Shown here one piece after another: positions 1-7,634 of a stretch of DNA of 12,174 bases; position 1 is the stretch's first letter, and every line of letters starts with the position of its first letter. The notes under the pieces were generated by a model, which was not told where the DNA came from, did not search any database, and saw only the letters and a program-made list of their open reading frames with translations. Source of the stretch: Desulfobacteraceae bacterium. GTDB taxonomy: Bacteria; Desulfobacterota; Desulfobacteria; Desulfobacterales; Desulfosalsimonadaceae. The position numbers and the translations under genes were made by a program. The DNA is taken from assembly GCA_021162325.1 (NCBI GenBank), contig JAGGYV010000113.1, forward strand, positions 1-12,174. Reading direction: 5' to 3'.

Positions 1-2
1 CA

Positions 3-263
3 TTAACGGTGAAGACCGATTCCGGCAACGGGTTTGTCAATATACGGTTTGCGGATACGGGTGTCGGAATAGCAGAAGGTAATCTCAGCAAAATATTCGA
101 CAGTTTTTTTACCACCAAATCCAGCGTCAAAGGTGTGGGGCTCGGCCTGTCTGTTTGCTATGGTTTCATCAAAGACCATGGTGGGGATATCAAGGTGGAA
201 AGCACACCGGGGGCGGGCACGCAGTTTACCATTTTTTTGCCGATTTATAAGGAAGGGGATTGA
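3..263 (+). CDS. Sensor histidine kinase, C-terminal ATPase end (5' partial)
   Basis: The frame is open to the left edge, so the true start and all sensor and dimerisation domains lie outside the window. What remains is the second half of a HATPase_c (GHKL) domain: the G1 box DTGVGI (bases 54-71), the F box FDSFFTTK (96-119) and the G2 box GVGLGLS (132-152), then the usual closing strand (VESTPGAGTQFTIFLP) and a short tail before TGA. The N box is not included. Such a domain binds ATP and phosphorylates the conserved His of the HisKA domain. The style (FTTKSS.KGVGLGLS, YGFIKDHGGDI) is that of hybrid or NtrB-like kinases common in Desulfobacterota. The gene is convergent with the giant kinase at 297-6305, 33 bases away. 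The last part of its sequence recurs as a decayed copy at 7421-7507. A GTG at base 9 is in frame but is not a credible start. Confidence 0.9.
   Translation, partial: LTVKTDSGNGFVNIRFADTGVGIAEGNLSKIFDSFFTTKSSVKGVGLGLSVCYGFIKDHGGDIKVESTPGAGTQFTIFLPIYKEGD
144..230 (+). repeat. Direct repeat A, copy 1 (inside intact histidine kinase)
   Basis: These 87 bases match 7421-7507 with 8 differences and no gaps. Seven of the differences are synonymous third-position or Leu first-position transitions; one changes Ala to Glu. After base 230 similarity continues with a one-base gap, and it reappears around the stop codon and just past it (GATTGAGGTTG at 258-268 and 7615-7625). Confidence 0.9.
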
Positions 264-296
264 GGTTGTTCTCGTTGAAATGTCTGATGGCTTGGT

Positions 297-3200
297 TCAC
301 TCGTTTAAAATCTGGTGAACGATTTCAAGCATTGTATTTAACGGATACGGTTTTTGAAGGAAATGAAATTGTTTTTGTGCAATGGCGTCCGGCCGGGATT
401 TTTCTTCGGTGTACCCGCTGGAGAGCAGTACTTTAATCGCCGGCTTTTTGTTGATTATTTTTTCGGCAAAATCAATGCCGTTTCCATCCGGCAAAATCAC
501 GTCACTAAAAATTAATTCGAATTTTTCACCTTTCTGCCCAATGAGTTTTTCAGCTTCCGCAATGGTTGATGCCTCCCAAACATTGTAACCGTTTTCCGTC
601 AGAGCGGTTTCAACAACTTCACGGACATCGGCCTGGTCTTCAATCAGTAGAATTCGCTGCTGGCTTCCAGAATACAGATCGAATACAGGGTTTTCTTTGC
701 TGTTTTTAGCGATGCCTACCGGTGAAGACGGCTCCTGTGAAACCGGCAGGTAAATATTAAATGTCGTCCCATGGCCGGGTTCACTATAGACATTAATCCA
801 CCCTTTATGCTGTTTGACCACGCCGTATACCACGGATAATCCGAGTCCGGTTCCCCGACCGATCTCTTTGCTGGAAAAAAACGGATTAAAAATTTTGTCC
901 ACTGTTTTTGAATCCATTCCGGAACCGGAGTCTTCAACTGTCAGGCAGACAAATTCTCCTGGAAAAGAATTGGGTATTTGATGGGTATCTGTTTGATCAA
1001 CAGAGGCATTGGCAGTCTTCAGATATAGATTTCCCCCTTTGGGCATGGCATCTCTGGCATTGACCGCCAGGTTCATGATAACTTGTTCCATCTGTCCGAA
1101 ATCAGCAGTAACCTGTTTTAAGTCCGGGGAAAGCCGGATAATTAATTGAATATTTTCACTAATCAGCCGCTGTAGCATTATTTTGATATTTGAGATAACA
1201 TTATTTAAGTTAATGGCTTTCATTTCAAGCATTTGGGATCTGCCAAAAGCAAGCAGCTGGTTGGTTAGCGCGGCAGACAATTCTGCTGCATGTTTGATGT
1301 GGGCAATATTTTTTTTAATGTTGTCCGGGATATTGCTTTTCATGTTGATCAGGTCAACCGAACCGATAATAGTTGTCAGGTAATTGTTGAAATCATGTGC
1401 AACGCCCCCGGCAAGGGTGCCGATGGCCTCCAGTTTTTGGGAATGAAGCAGCTGGGCCTGTGCCAGTTCTTTTTCTTTTTCTGCTTTTTTAAGATCTGTG
1501 ACATCGGTCACAATCCCCAGAAACCCTGAAAATTCACCATTGTCATCATAGAGGGGTTTGGGAGAGACGATTGTTGATAATAGGTTACCGTTTTTTGATA
1601 TCCAGTCGATTTCAAATATATGGCGATCCAGATCCAGCCAGTTCATCACTTCCGCTTCAAGTTTTTCCTGGTTTTTTTCGTCTAAAAAATCAATCGCCGG
1701 CTGACCGATGATTTCATCGGCACTGTACCCGGACATCCGGCAGAGGGCCGGGTTGACATATGTGACATGGAGTTCCGGACTGATGATTGTCAGGCCGTCA
1801 TTCATGGCTTCAACCAGTTTTTGGTATTGTTCGCGCTGCTGCCGGGCCTTTTTTTCCGCCACCAGGGTTGCTTCGAAAAAAATGGCGTTTTCCAGGCAGT
1901 TCGCCGTTTGGGTGGAAAGCATCGTAATCATTTCAAGCCGTTCCGGCGTGAAGACATTGGGGGTGAGGTTGTTTTCCAGGTAGAGAAGGCCGATGGTGTG
2001 CTGCTGGCGGATAAGCGGCAGGCAAAGAACGGATCGGATCGAATTTTGCCGGATATACGGATCCCGGATAAACCGGTTATTCTTCTGAGCATCATCTATT
2101 ACGATCGGTGTTCCGGTTCGTTTTGTGTAATTGATAATACCGGCACAAAGATCGGCACTCTCCGCAATCGGAATAGACGATAGAACATCAATTTTTTCCA
2201 TTTTGACATTTGCCACGGCATCAATCACCAGCCGGTCTTCCCGATTCAGGATCAGCATGGCTTTTTCCGCACCGGAGTTTTCCATGATAACCCGCATCAG
2301 CGTAACCAGCAGTTTGTTCAGTTGTATTTCACTGGATATCGTTTGGGACATTTTTATAAATGCGGATATATCCAGTCGATCTTTGCCTTTTGGTAAAGAC
2401 GATGTAGACAATACTTCCGGGGTGGCGGCCGCCGTCTGTTTTTCAGGAACCATCGCCAGGAGCTCCCCATATTTTTCTTCCAAATGGCATACCTTGGCAT
2501 GTGCCCCCCAGTTTTTATAAAGCTCACGGGTTTCAGCCATATACGAGGCGGCAAAATCTTCAATGTCTTGGTCAAGATAAAATCCGGCCAGGCATTCACA
2601 GGCAAGCGCGGCTTCCTGAAAGTATTCGTTTTCCCTGGCACCTTTTATAGCCTTTTTATAAAATGCCCTGGCGTCTTTGTCCCGGCCTTTGATCCGGGCG
2701 ATTTCGGCTTCCACCAGATGATATTTGTGCAGAAAGTTTTCCGGGGCATGATCAGCCCACTTTTTCATCTTTTTTTGATTTCGCGTCACCCGAAAAAGTA
2801 TTTTTTGTTTTAACAGCCACCCAGCCTGGGGATAATAACCGATGCGGGCAAGGGAGTCATAAAAAAAGGACACTGCATATATCAAGGCACCAATGATACC
2901 GGCATTGAAAGCGGTCATGCGTTGGGTCGCTTCAAAAGCCGCCGTGTAGTTAGCAAAAAGATAATTTAAGACCACTTTGTGAAAAAATAAGTGAAAAAGC
3001 GTGGTTTGATCATTGGCATTTTCATGAATTGGCAGCATATCGATTTCATTATAGGCCTCTCCAATTAATTTTACGGTTCCACCGTTTGTATCCTGGAGAT
3101 TACGCACTGCTTGCTGAAAAATACGGGTCACATACAGGTCGGATACCTGATCAAGCCGGTTTATGCTTTCCCTGTTTTTTTCAAGCTCAATATTCAGTTT

Positions 3201-6200
3201 ATCCAGGGGCATTGCCAGCAGGAACTGAGTGTTCCCGCGAACCATCAGCGCATGGCTGGCAAATTCGATATCCCCATGCTCCAGTCCAATATGACAAGCT
3301 TCCAAAAGCGGCTCAACGACGTTTTTGGCAGGCTCTTTCCAATGTCGGATAAAGGTGTTGAGCGCCATCATGGTTCGGGATTTATATTTGGGGGTATTCA
3401 TCTGGTCCAGAAGTTTCAGCGCCATCTGTCCGTAGCTGTAACCCGTATCAATGTCGCCAAGTGTGCACAGGATAAATCCGTATCCGGCATAAATATAAGG
3501 TGAAAATTCCGTGTTGCCGTGCCTGGCAAATACCCGCATCAACCGGAATATAATCAAGGGCAGTAAATTCGGGGTGGTCCAGTAGGCAGTAGACATAATG
3601 GTGGCCATCACGTCCACCTGGGCCTGTGTCACCGGGTCTGTCATCTGCGGCAGATCCGGAAAATCATCCGGTTGTTTGTTTCTAAGATAAATTTTTGTTC
3701 GAATTAACGCTGCTATAATATGTAGTTGTGTGGGGTTGTTCGGAAACGAAATACCCAGCGTTTTTAATACCGAAAGTCCGGTCATTATTACGTCATCAAG
3801 TTTGTTCTGCGCCATCAAAGCATGGAGCTGCACGATACGGGCGTTAATCGTATCATTTACAGTTCGGGCATGGCTGAAGATAATTTCGGTGAGACGGTGC
3901 ATTTTATTATAGTCGGTGGTGAGGTAGGCGGTTTCTGCACAGCTGTTATAAAGGGCAAGTGTCAGGTCATATTCGGTCTTCCAGTATGAGGCGGGAGGCT
4001 CTTTGTCGATTGCAGCGGCGGCAAGAAATTCAATTCCGGATTTAAAATAATAAAAGGCGGATTCAAAAGCGGCTGATGCCATGGCTTTTTCACCGGCCCG
4101 GCGGTTTAAGCGGGCTGTGCGGATCTGTTCATCCGCAGAGGAGATCAATTCCCGTGCAATATTAAAATGGTTGGCAATATCGATAATATTTTCATCAAGT
4201 TGTTTTTCCGGCTTGTTTTGCAGCAGGAACCTGCCGATCTGTTGGTGGGTTTCGATTCTTTCGTCTTTTGTAAATAATTGATAGACCCCTTCCCGAATCC
4301 GGTCATGGGAAAAAATTCCGGTATCTGCTTTAAAGAAGATCAGGCCCTTATCAACGGCTGTGGCAAGTTCGGCAACCGCTGTTTTTAAAGAAATGCCATG
4401 GACAGCCGCTACATCAGCTAAGTGAAATCGGTTGCCGTAACAGGCACCGACTTTGATAATATCCCGTGTGGCAACCGGCAGGGCGATAATTTTTTCAGCC
4501 ATGAAATCAACAATATTATTGGTCACCCGGATATCGGCAATCCTTTCCATATCCCAGATCAGGCCGGATTCCGGGTTTAATGTCAGGGCTTTTTTTTCAT
4601 ACAGCGTTTTTAAAAATTGTTGGATAAAAAATGGGTTCCCCCCGGTTTTGCGATGGATGATTTCAGCGACTTCCTGTGATGAAGTGTCATCGCCCCGCAA
4701 CAGGTCAGTAATCATCTGTCTGACATTATCCAATGAAAGCGGGAGCAGGGAAATGGTGTTGATCTGCGCATTGTTTTTTTTGGCCAGGTCAAGGGCGCGC
4801 ATCAGAGGGTGAGACTCATCGACCTCATTGTCCCGAAAGGCACCGATAATAAAGAGGTGCCGAATGTCCGGTTCTGAGGACAGCATCCGAATGAAACTCA
4901 GGCTTGCGATGTCCGCCCATTGCAGGTCATCAACAAAAATTATCATGGGATGTTTTTTTGTGGCACAGACCTTGAGGAATTTTGTGAATATATAGTTAAT
5001 TCTAAGATGTGCAGCATCGGTTCCGAGGGGTGTAAGCTCCGGTTGCCGGCCGATAATGTGCTCAAATTCCGGAATCAGGTCAATGATCAGTCGGCTGCCC
5101 GAACCAATAGCTGCAAGAATACCGGTTTGCCATTCATTAATCTGGTCGTCGGGTTCACATAATATTTTTCTTGCAAGATCGTCAAGTGCCTGAATAATCG
5201 GATAATATGGGATGTCCCGTTTGTACTGTTCGGCTTTGCCGCAAATGAAATAGGCCCGTTTGGCAACAACGGGTTTCTGGATTTCATTGATCAGTGACGT
5301 TTTTCCGATACCGGGCCGGCCTTTGACCATTAACAGTTCATTCCCTCCGGTTGCCGCCCGTTCAAAAGCAGCCATCAGAACTTTTGTTTCCGTTTCCCGG
5401 CCGAAAAGTTTTTCAGGGATTTGGAGGCCCGGGACAATATCCCGGGATCCTAAGTCAAATGCAGGGATGTGATTATTTTTTTTCAACAGCTGAACACAAT
5501 TTGTAAAGTCCGCCATTGCCCCGTAAGCGCTTTGGTATCGGTTTTCAACAGTTTTGGAAAGCAGCTTCATAACAATATTTGAGACCGCCTCAGGAACCGC
5601 TGGTAAGATATCTGTTGGTGCCGGCGGCTGGAGTGCGATGTGCGCATGGATGATTTCAATCGGATCATCGGATGAAAACGGCACAGAACCGGTTAACAGT
5701 TCATAAAAGAGAATTCCCAGGGCATAGAGATCCGCCCGGTGATCCACCGAACAGTTCATCCGGCCGGTCTGTTCCGGGGCCATATAGGGCAGAACGTCTT
5801 TAACCACCAAAGGGTCATAGATCTCGTCATGGATGCGGGTGATCAAGCCGGAAGCGCCGAAACCGCCGATCGTAATCCGGTCAGTGGCGTCATCGTACAA
5901 TATGGCATCCGGTGTGATGGATTGATGGACGATCCCCTGACTATGGATATAGCCGAGTGTCCGGGTTAAAGTTACAGCCAGCTGCAAAAATGTATCGATA
6001 TCTGTTTCACCGGGTATAAATTTTCTGTAAAAGGGATGAAAGGCAAACGCTTCTGTTACGATAGCAATGGAATTATTGTGATCAAATATATCATAGGTGT
6101 GGATGATATGCTGTTCATCAAGTGTTTTGATTTTTTCATATTCATGCTTAATTCGTGCGATTTCAGAAGGCGTTGCATGGGCAGCATCGATCAGTTCAAT

Positions 6201-6305
6201 GGTGACAGCTGTCTCGGGATGATTGATGTTATAGGCATTGTAAAAAATTGACTTAAAGCGTTGGTGGCTTTTTTCAACGATACTGTAATCTCGGATAGTT
6301 TCCAT
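297..6305 (-). CDS. Giant hybrid: pseudokinase / AAA ATPase / GAF / PAS / histidine kinase / receiver (2002 aa)
   Basis: Domains in order: Ser/Thr-kinase fold (about 8-265), AAA-type ATPase (about 300-570) with Walker A GRPGIGKT (329-336) and Walker B IIFVDD (455-460), a long alpha-helical TPR-like region (about 600-1290), GAF (about 1328-1473), PAS (about 1497-1606), HisKA with phospho-acceptor His1637 in GGVAHDFNN, HATPase with N box 1741-1754, G1 DSGSGM (1792-1797) and G2 GRGTGLGLS (1816-1824), and a C-terminal receiver with Asp1890, phospho-acceptor Asp1935 and Lys1985. The two-component part looks fully active. The kinase fold is not: the VAIK lysine is Glu37 (VTIELI), the HRD motif is HQS (127-129), and DFG is GFG (148-150), while APE (176-178) and the DLYALG helix are kept. 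No signal peptide or membrane segment is visible, so it is probably cytoplasmic. The family is known as trifunctional kinase/ATP-binding/histidine kinase proteins. The ligand is unknown. The chosen ATG has only a weak AGAG upstream. Confidence 0.93.
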   Translation of the reverse strand: METIRDYSIVEKSHQRFKSIFYNAYNINHPETAVTIELIDAAHATPSEIARIKHEYEKIKTLDEQHIIHTYDIFDHNNSIAIVTEAFAFHPFYRKFIPGETDIDTFLQLAVTLTRTLGYIHSQGIVHQSITPDAILYDDATDRITIGGFGASGLITRIHDEIYDPLVVKDVLPYMAPEQTGRMNCSVDHRADLYALGILFYELLTGSVPFSSDDPIEIIHAHIALQPPAPTDILPAVPEAVSNIVMKLLSKTVENRYQSAYGAMADFTNCVQLLKKNNHIPAFDLGSRDIVPGLQIPEKLFGRETETKVLMAAFERAATGGNELLMVKGRPGIGKTSLINEIQKPVVAKRAYFICGKAEQYKRDIPYYPIIQALDDLARKILCEPDDQINEWQTGILAAIGSGSRLIIDLIPEFEHIIGRQPELTPLGTDAAHLRINYIFTKFLKVCATKKHPMIIFVDDLQWADIASLSFIRMLSSEPDIRHLFIIGAFRDNEVDESHPLMRALDLAKKNNAQINTISLLPLSLDNVRQMITDLLRGDDTSSQEVAEIIHRKTGGNPFFIQQFLKTLYEKKALTLNPESGLIWDMERIADIRVTNNIVDFMAEKIIALPVATRDIIKVGACYGNRFHLADVAAVHGISLKTAVAELATAVDKGLIFFKADTGIFSHDRIREGVYQLFTKDERIETHQQIGRFLLQNKPEKQLDENIIDIANHFNIARELISSADEQIRTARLNRRAGEKAMASAAFESAFYYFKSGIEFLAAAAIDKEPPASYWKTEYDLTLALYNSCAETAYLTTDYNKMHRLTEIIFSHARTVNDTINARIVQLHALMAQNKLDDVIMTGLSVLKTLGISFPNNPTQLHIIAALIRTKIYLRNKQPDDFPDLPQMTDPVTQAQVDVMATIMSTAYWTTPNLLPLIIFRLMRVFARHGNTEFSPYIYAGYGFILCTLGDIDTGYSYGQMALKLLDQMNTPKYKSRTMMALNTFIRHWKEPAKNVVEPLLEACHIGLEHGDIEFASHALMVRGNTQFLLAMPLDKLNIELEKNRESINRLDQVSDLYVTRIFQQAVRNLQDTNGGTVKLIGEAYNEIDMLPIHENANDQTTLFHLFFHKVVLNYLFANYTAAFEATQRMTAFNAGIIGALIYAVSFFYDSLARIGYYPQAGWLLKQKILFRVTRNQKKMKKWADHAPENFLHKYHLVEAEIARIKGRDKDARAFYKKAIKGARENEYFQEAALACECLAGFYLDQDIEDFAASYMAETRELYKNWGAHAKVCHLEEKYGELLAMVPEKQTAAATPEVLSTSSLPKGKDRLDISAFIKMSQTISSEIQLNKLLVTLMRVIMENSGAEKAMLILNREDRLVIDAVANVKMEKIDVLSSIPIAESADLCAGIINYTKRTGTPIVIDDAQKNNRFIRDPYIRQNSIRSVLCLPLIRQQHTIGLLYLENNLTPNVFTPERLEMITMLSTQTANCLENAIFFEATLVAEKKARQQREQYQKLVEAMNDGLTIISPELHVTYVNPALCRMSGYSADEIIGQPAIDFLDEKNQEKLEAEVMNWLDLDRHIFEIDWISKNGNLLSTIVSPKPLYDDNGEFSGFLGIVTDVTDLKKAEKEKELAQAQLLHSQKLEAIGTLAGGVAHDFNNYLTTIIGSVDLINMKSNIPDNIKKNIAHIKHAAELSAALTNQLLAFGRSQMLEMKAINLNNVISNIKIMLQRLISENIQLIIRLSPDLKQVTADFGQMEQVIMNLAVNARDAMPKGGNLYLKTANASVDQTDTHQIPNSFPGEFVCLTVEDSGSGMDSKTVDKIFNPFFSSKEIGRGTGLGLSVVYGVVKQHKGWINVYSEPGHGTTFNIYLPVSQEPSSPVGIAKNSKENPVFDLYSGSQQRILLIEDQADVREVVETALTENGYNVWEASTIAEAEKLIGQKGEKFELIFSDVILPDGNGIDFAEKIINKKPAIKVLLSSGYTEEKSRPDAIAQKQFHFLQKPYPLNTMLEIVHQILNE

Positions 6306-6389
6306 AATACTCTGCTTTTATATATGCTCTGTTTCCATTAGGTGCGAAATAAGCAAATTCAGGGTAAGTCCGGTCGATGAAGTAAGTAT

Positions 6390-6414
6390 AAAGGGGTCCA
6401 TTTATGACCCACTT
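6390..6414 (-). other. Imperfect hairpin downstream of MNT gene
   Basis: GGGTC (6394-6398) and GACCC (6406-6410) form a 5-bp stem with a 7-base loop, extended on the minus-strand RNA by a mismatch, a G-U pair and two A-T pairs. It lies about 90 bases after the MNT stop and about 85 bases before the giant kinase start. It could be a weak terminator or an operator; no strong T-run follows. The rest of 6306-6499 shows no gene I can support. Confidence 0.25.
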
Positions 6415-6499
6415 TAACGAGCTTTTTGAATGGTAAAGCGTTGCAATGAACCAAGAATGGAGGTGTTGTTGAACAAGTCCGGTGTCACCATTTTCCCCA

Positions 6500-6817
6500 T
6501 CAGACAATTTTTACGCCTGTCTGCAATATTTTTTTTACAAAAGGATCATTTTTTGAGAAATCGTCAGGTGTGTAAGGCAAGGGTTCAATATCCGCACTTA
6601 CCTCAAATTTATATTGCCGGATCTTTTTTCTATCATTGAAACGTATGCCCTCAAATTTATCTGAGACAAGCGCAATATCAATATCGCTCCACTTGTTATA
6701 ATTTCCATCCACATAACTTCCAAATAGCACTGCCTGCTTAATTCGAAAACCATTTTTATTAAGGATATCAATATACTCCTTAACCTTATGTATTATTATA
6801 TCCGGGATTTTAGCCAT
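6500..6817 (-). CDS. MNT-type nucleotidyltransferase (antitoxin-like partner of HEPN), 105 aa
   Basis: This is a minimal nucleotidyltransferase of the MNT/MntA type. The catalytic signature GSx10DxD is present: Gly33-Ser34 and Asp45/Asp47 in WSDIDIALVSD, with a likely third acidic residue at Asp76 (SADIEPLPY). The length is normal for the family. I chose the ATG at 6815-6817, which overlaps the end of the reconstructed HEPN gene by 22 bases, the usual HEPN-then-MNT coupling. A longer frame starts at 6871, but its extra 18 residues lie inside the HEPN coding sequence and look unlike the family. In characterised HEPN/MNT pairs the MNT protein neutralises the HEPN ribonuclease, in some cases by adding AMP to it. 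Here the partner gene is broken by a mobile repeat, so the MNT is likely an orphan. Its translation may be reduced because it depended on coupling to HEPN. Confidence 0.85.
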   Translation of the reverse strand: MAKIPDIIIHKVKEYIDILNKNGFRIKQAVLFGSYVDGNYNKWSDIDIALVSDKFEGIRFNDRKKIRQYKFEVSADIEPLPYTPDDFSKNDPFVKKILQTGVKIV

Positions 6818-6919
6818 GATGCAAATTCCTCTATCTCTTGAAAATATTTTTTTGCGAATTCCTTTGTACAAAGCTTATAGAATTCACGTTTATATTCAGG
6901 ATACTTCACTTCAAGATTA

Positions 6920-6930
6920 AAATCATTGAC
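6920..6930. repeat. 11-bp target-site duplication, left (AAATCATTGAC)
   Basis: Identical to 7079-7089 on the other side of the mobile repeat. Keeping only one copy restores the HEPN reading frame. Confidence 0.9.
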
Positions 6931-7078
6931 GGCTTCGTAAAAAGTCCAAATTCTGTGTTGCGCTGCATTCCTCGTTTCTTCAAAGTACGCTAAGTACGAA
7001 TCATCACTCAGAATTTGCGCGCCTTGAATTTGAACTTTTATACTTTTCCGTCGGAATCCGACTTTTTACGGGACTATC
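6931..7078 (+). mobile_element. MITE-like repeat, copy 1 (148 bp), inside HEPN gene
   Basis: This short non-coding element is bounded by imperfect inverted ends: the left end GGCTTCGTAAAAAGTC and the right end, read inward, GATAGTCCCGTAAAAAGTC, share CGTAAAAAGTC. A second, diverged copy lies in the opposite orientation at about 11575-11719. The two share long blocks such as CCAAATTCTGTGTTGC and GCGCCTTGAATTTGAA, and differ mainly in the middle. It is flanked by perfect 11-bp direct repeats and encodes no transposase, so it would need enzymes supplied from elsewhere. Confidence 0.9.
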
Positions 7079-7089
7079 AAATCATTGAC
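7079..7089. repeat. 11-bp target-site duplication, right (AAATCATTGAC)
   Basis: Identical to 6920-6930. Perfect identity suggests a fairly recent insertion. Confidence 0.9.
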
Positions 7090-7420
7090 CTCATCCAAAA
7101 AAACAATTTGTTCCTTTGATAGATTTATATCTACAGCCTCGGCTATTTTTAAGAGATTATGCGTTTTGGGAGGGATTTCATTCTTGTTATTGAGAACATA
7201 AAATGCCTTCAGAATCTTTTCCAATACCAAATGGCCTATGAATAAGCACCAATCATATTTTTCAGATAAAAAAAGGCTCTTCGCCGCATCCAAATCATTG
7301 TCCGCAGAGTCAAGCCAGTATTTTATGTGATCTTCAATTTTCATTGTTTTTTAAATACAATATACTAATTATCAAAAGGCAACAACAATTATTTCCATCA
7401 GGTGGAATCTTGTTCCTGAA

Positions 7421-7507
7421 GGCTTGTCCGTCTGTTATGGTTTTATCAAAGACCATGGCGGGGATATCAAGGTGGAAAGCACACCGGGGGAGGGTACGCA
7501 GTTTACC
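7421..7507 (+). repeat. Direct repeat A, copy 2 (inside kinase remnant)
   Basis: Matches 144-230 with 8 differences in 87 bases, 7 of them silent. See the kinase remnant entry for the surrounding decay. Confidence 0.9.
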
Positions 7508-7530
7508 TTTCTTTGCCGATTCGGAAGTGT

Positions 7531-7551
7531 TCCCCCGGTGAGACCCCGGGA
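7531..7551. other. GC-rich hairpin in kinase remnant
   Basis: CCCGG and CCGGG can pair around a 7-base loop within TCCCCCGGTGAGACCCCGGG. It lies in the roughly 80-base stretch of the remnant that has no counterpart in the intact kinase end. No T-run follows on either strand, so I do not call it a terminator. Confidence 0.3.
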
Positions 7552-7634
7552 CCGAGTCTATAAATAACGCCAAAATCGGCTCATTCTGTTGAAGTTATAT
7601 AGAAGAAGGAAAAGGATTGAGGTTGATCTCTTCG

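Larger units (their letters stand above)
6796..7344 (-). pseudogene. HEPN-domain protein (toxin-like partner of MNT), split by a mobile repeat
   Basis: The 5' part encodes a typical HEPN (PF05168-like) protein starting MKIEDHIKYWLDSADNDL, with the conserved KTHNLLKIA stretch (60-68). At residue 88 the frame runs into a 148-bp repeat (6931-7078), adds LIVP and stops, giving 92 residues. The lost C-terminus is still present beyond the repeat (6796-6930): after removing the repeat and one copy of the 11-bp duplication, the frame reads LDEVNDFNLEVKYPEYK and continues to SWLKSRI and TAA, for exactly 129 residues, a normal length. The downstream part has no new stop or frameshift, so the insertion appears recent. 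The HEPN superfamily includes RNA-cleaving toxins with an Rx4-6H motif; I see only the His-containing KTHNL, so ribonuclease activity is not certain even for the intact form. No clear Shine-Dalgarno precedes the ATG. Confidence 0.9.
7421..7567 (+). pseudogene. Remnant of a second histidine kinase (ATPase C-terminus)
   Basis: Reading from 7421 gives GLSVCYGFIKDHGGDIKVES and then TPGEGTQFT, nearly identical in protein to the kinase at the left edge (A to E is the only change over 29 residues). Homology begins abruptly at 7421, in the middle of the G2 box; everything upstream (N box, G1, F box, HisKA) is missing. After base 7507 a one-base deletion relative to the intact gene (an A/T run of 8 versus 7) shifts the frame, and the reading continues to TAA at 7565-7567. 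A GC-rich stretch without counterpart follows, then a trace of the original gene end (GGATTGAGGTTG at 7614-7625) just before the convergent phosphatase gene. There is no start codon or ribosome binding site. It is a dead fragment, best explained as the scar of a paralogous kinase gene removed by deletion or rearrangement. Confidence 0.85.

Noticed and set aside
6466..6476. 11-base perfect palindrome TTGTTGAACAA downstream of the MNT gene
   Set aside because: It is too short and isolated to support as an operator; no second copy was seen in the window.
6274..6507. A 77-codon open frame on the minus strand between the MNT and giant kinase genes
   Set aside because: It overlaps both neighbouring genes, has no recognisable family features and no ribosome binding site; it is most likely untranslated leader.
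6818..6871. 18-residue N-terminal extension of the MNT protein
   Set aside because: These codons lie wholly within the HEPN coding sequence in another frame; the internal ATG at 6815-6817 fits family length and HEPN/MNT overlap.
6976..7002. Possible covarying stem in the middle of the two mobile repeats (GTAC/GTAC in copy 1, GTAG/CTAC in copy 2)
   Set aside because: Only one base pair changes in a compensated way; two copies are not enough to claim a conserved RNA structure.
7066..7344. The 92-residue HEPN frame as a complete small gene
   Set aside because: Its last four residues and stop come from the inserted repeat, and the missing C-terminus is present beyond it; it is a truncated gene.
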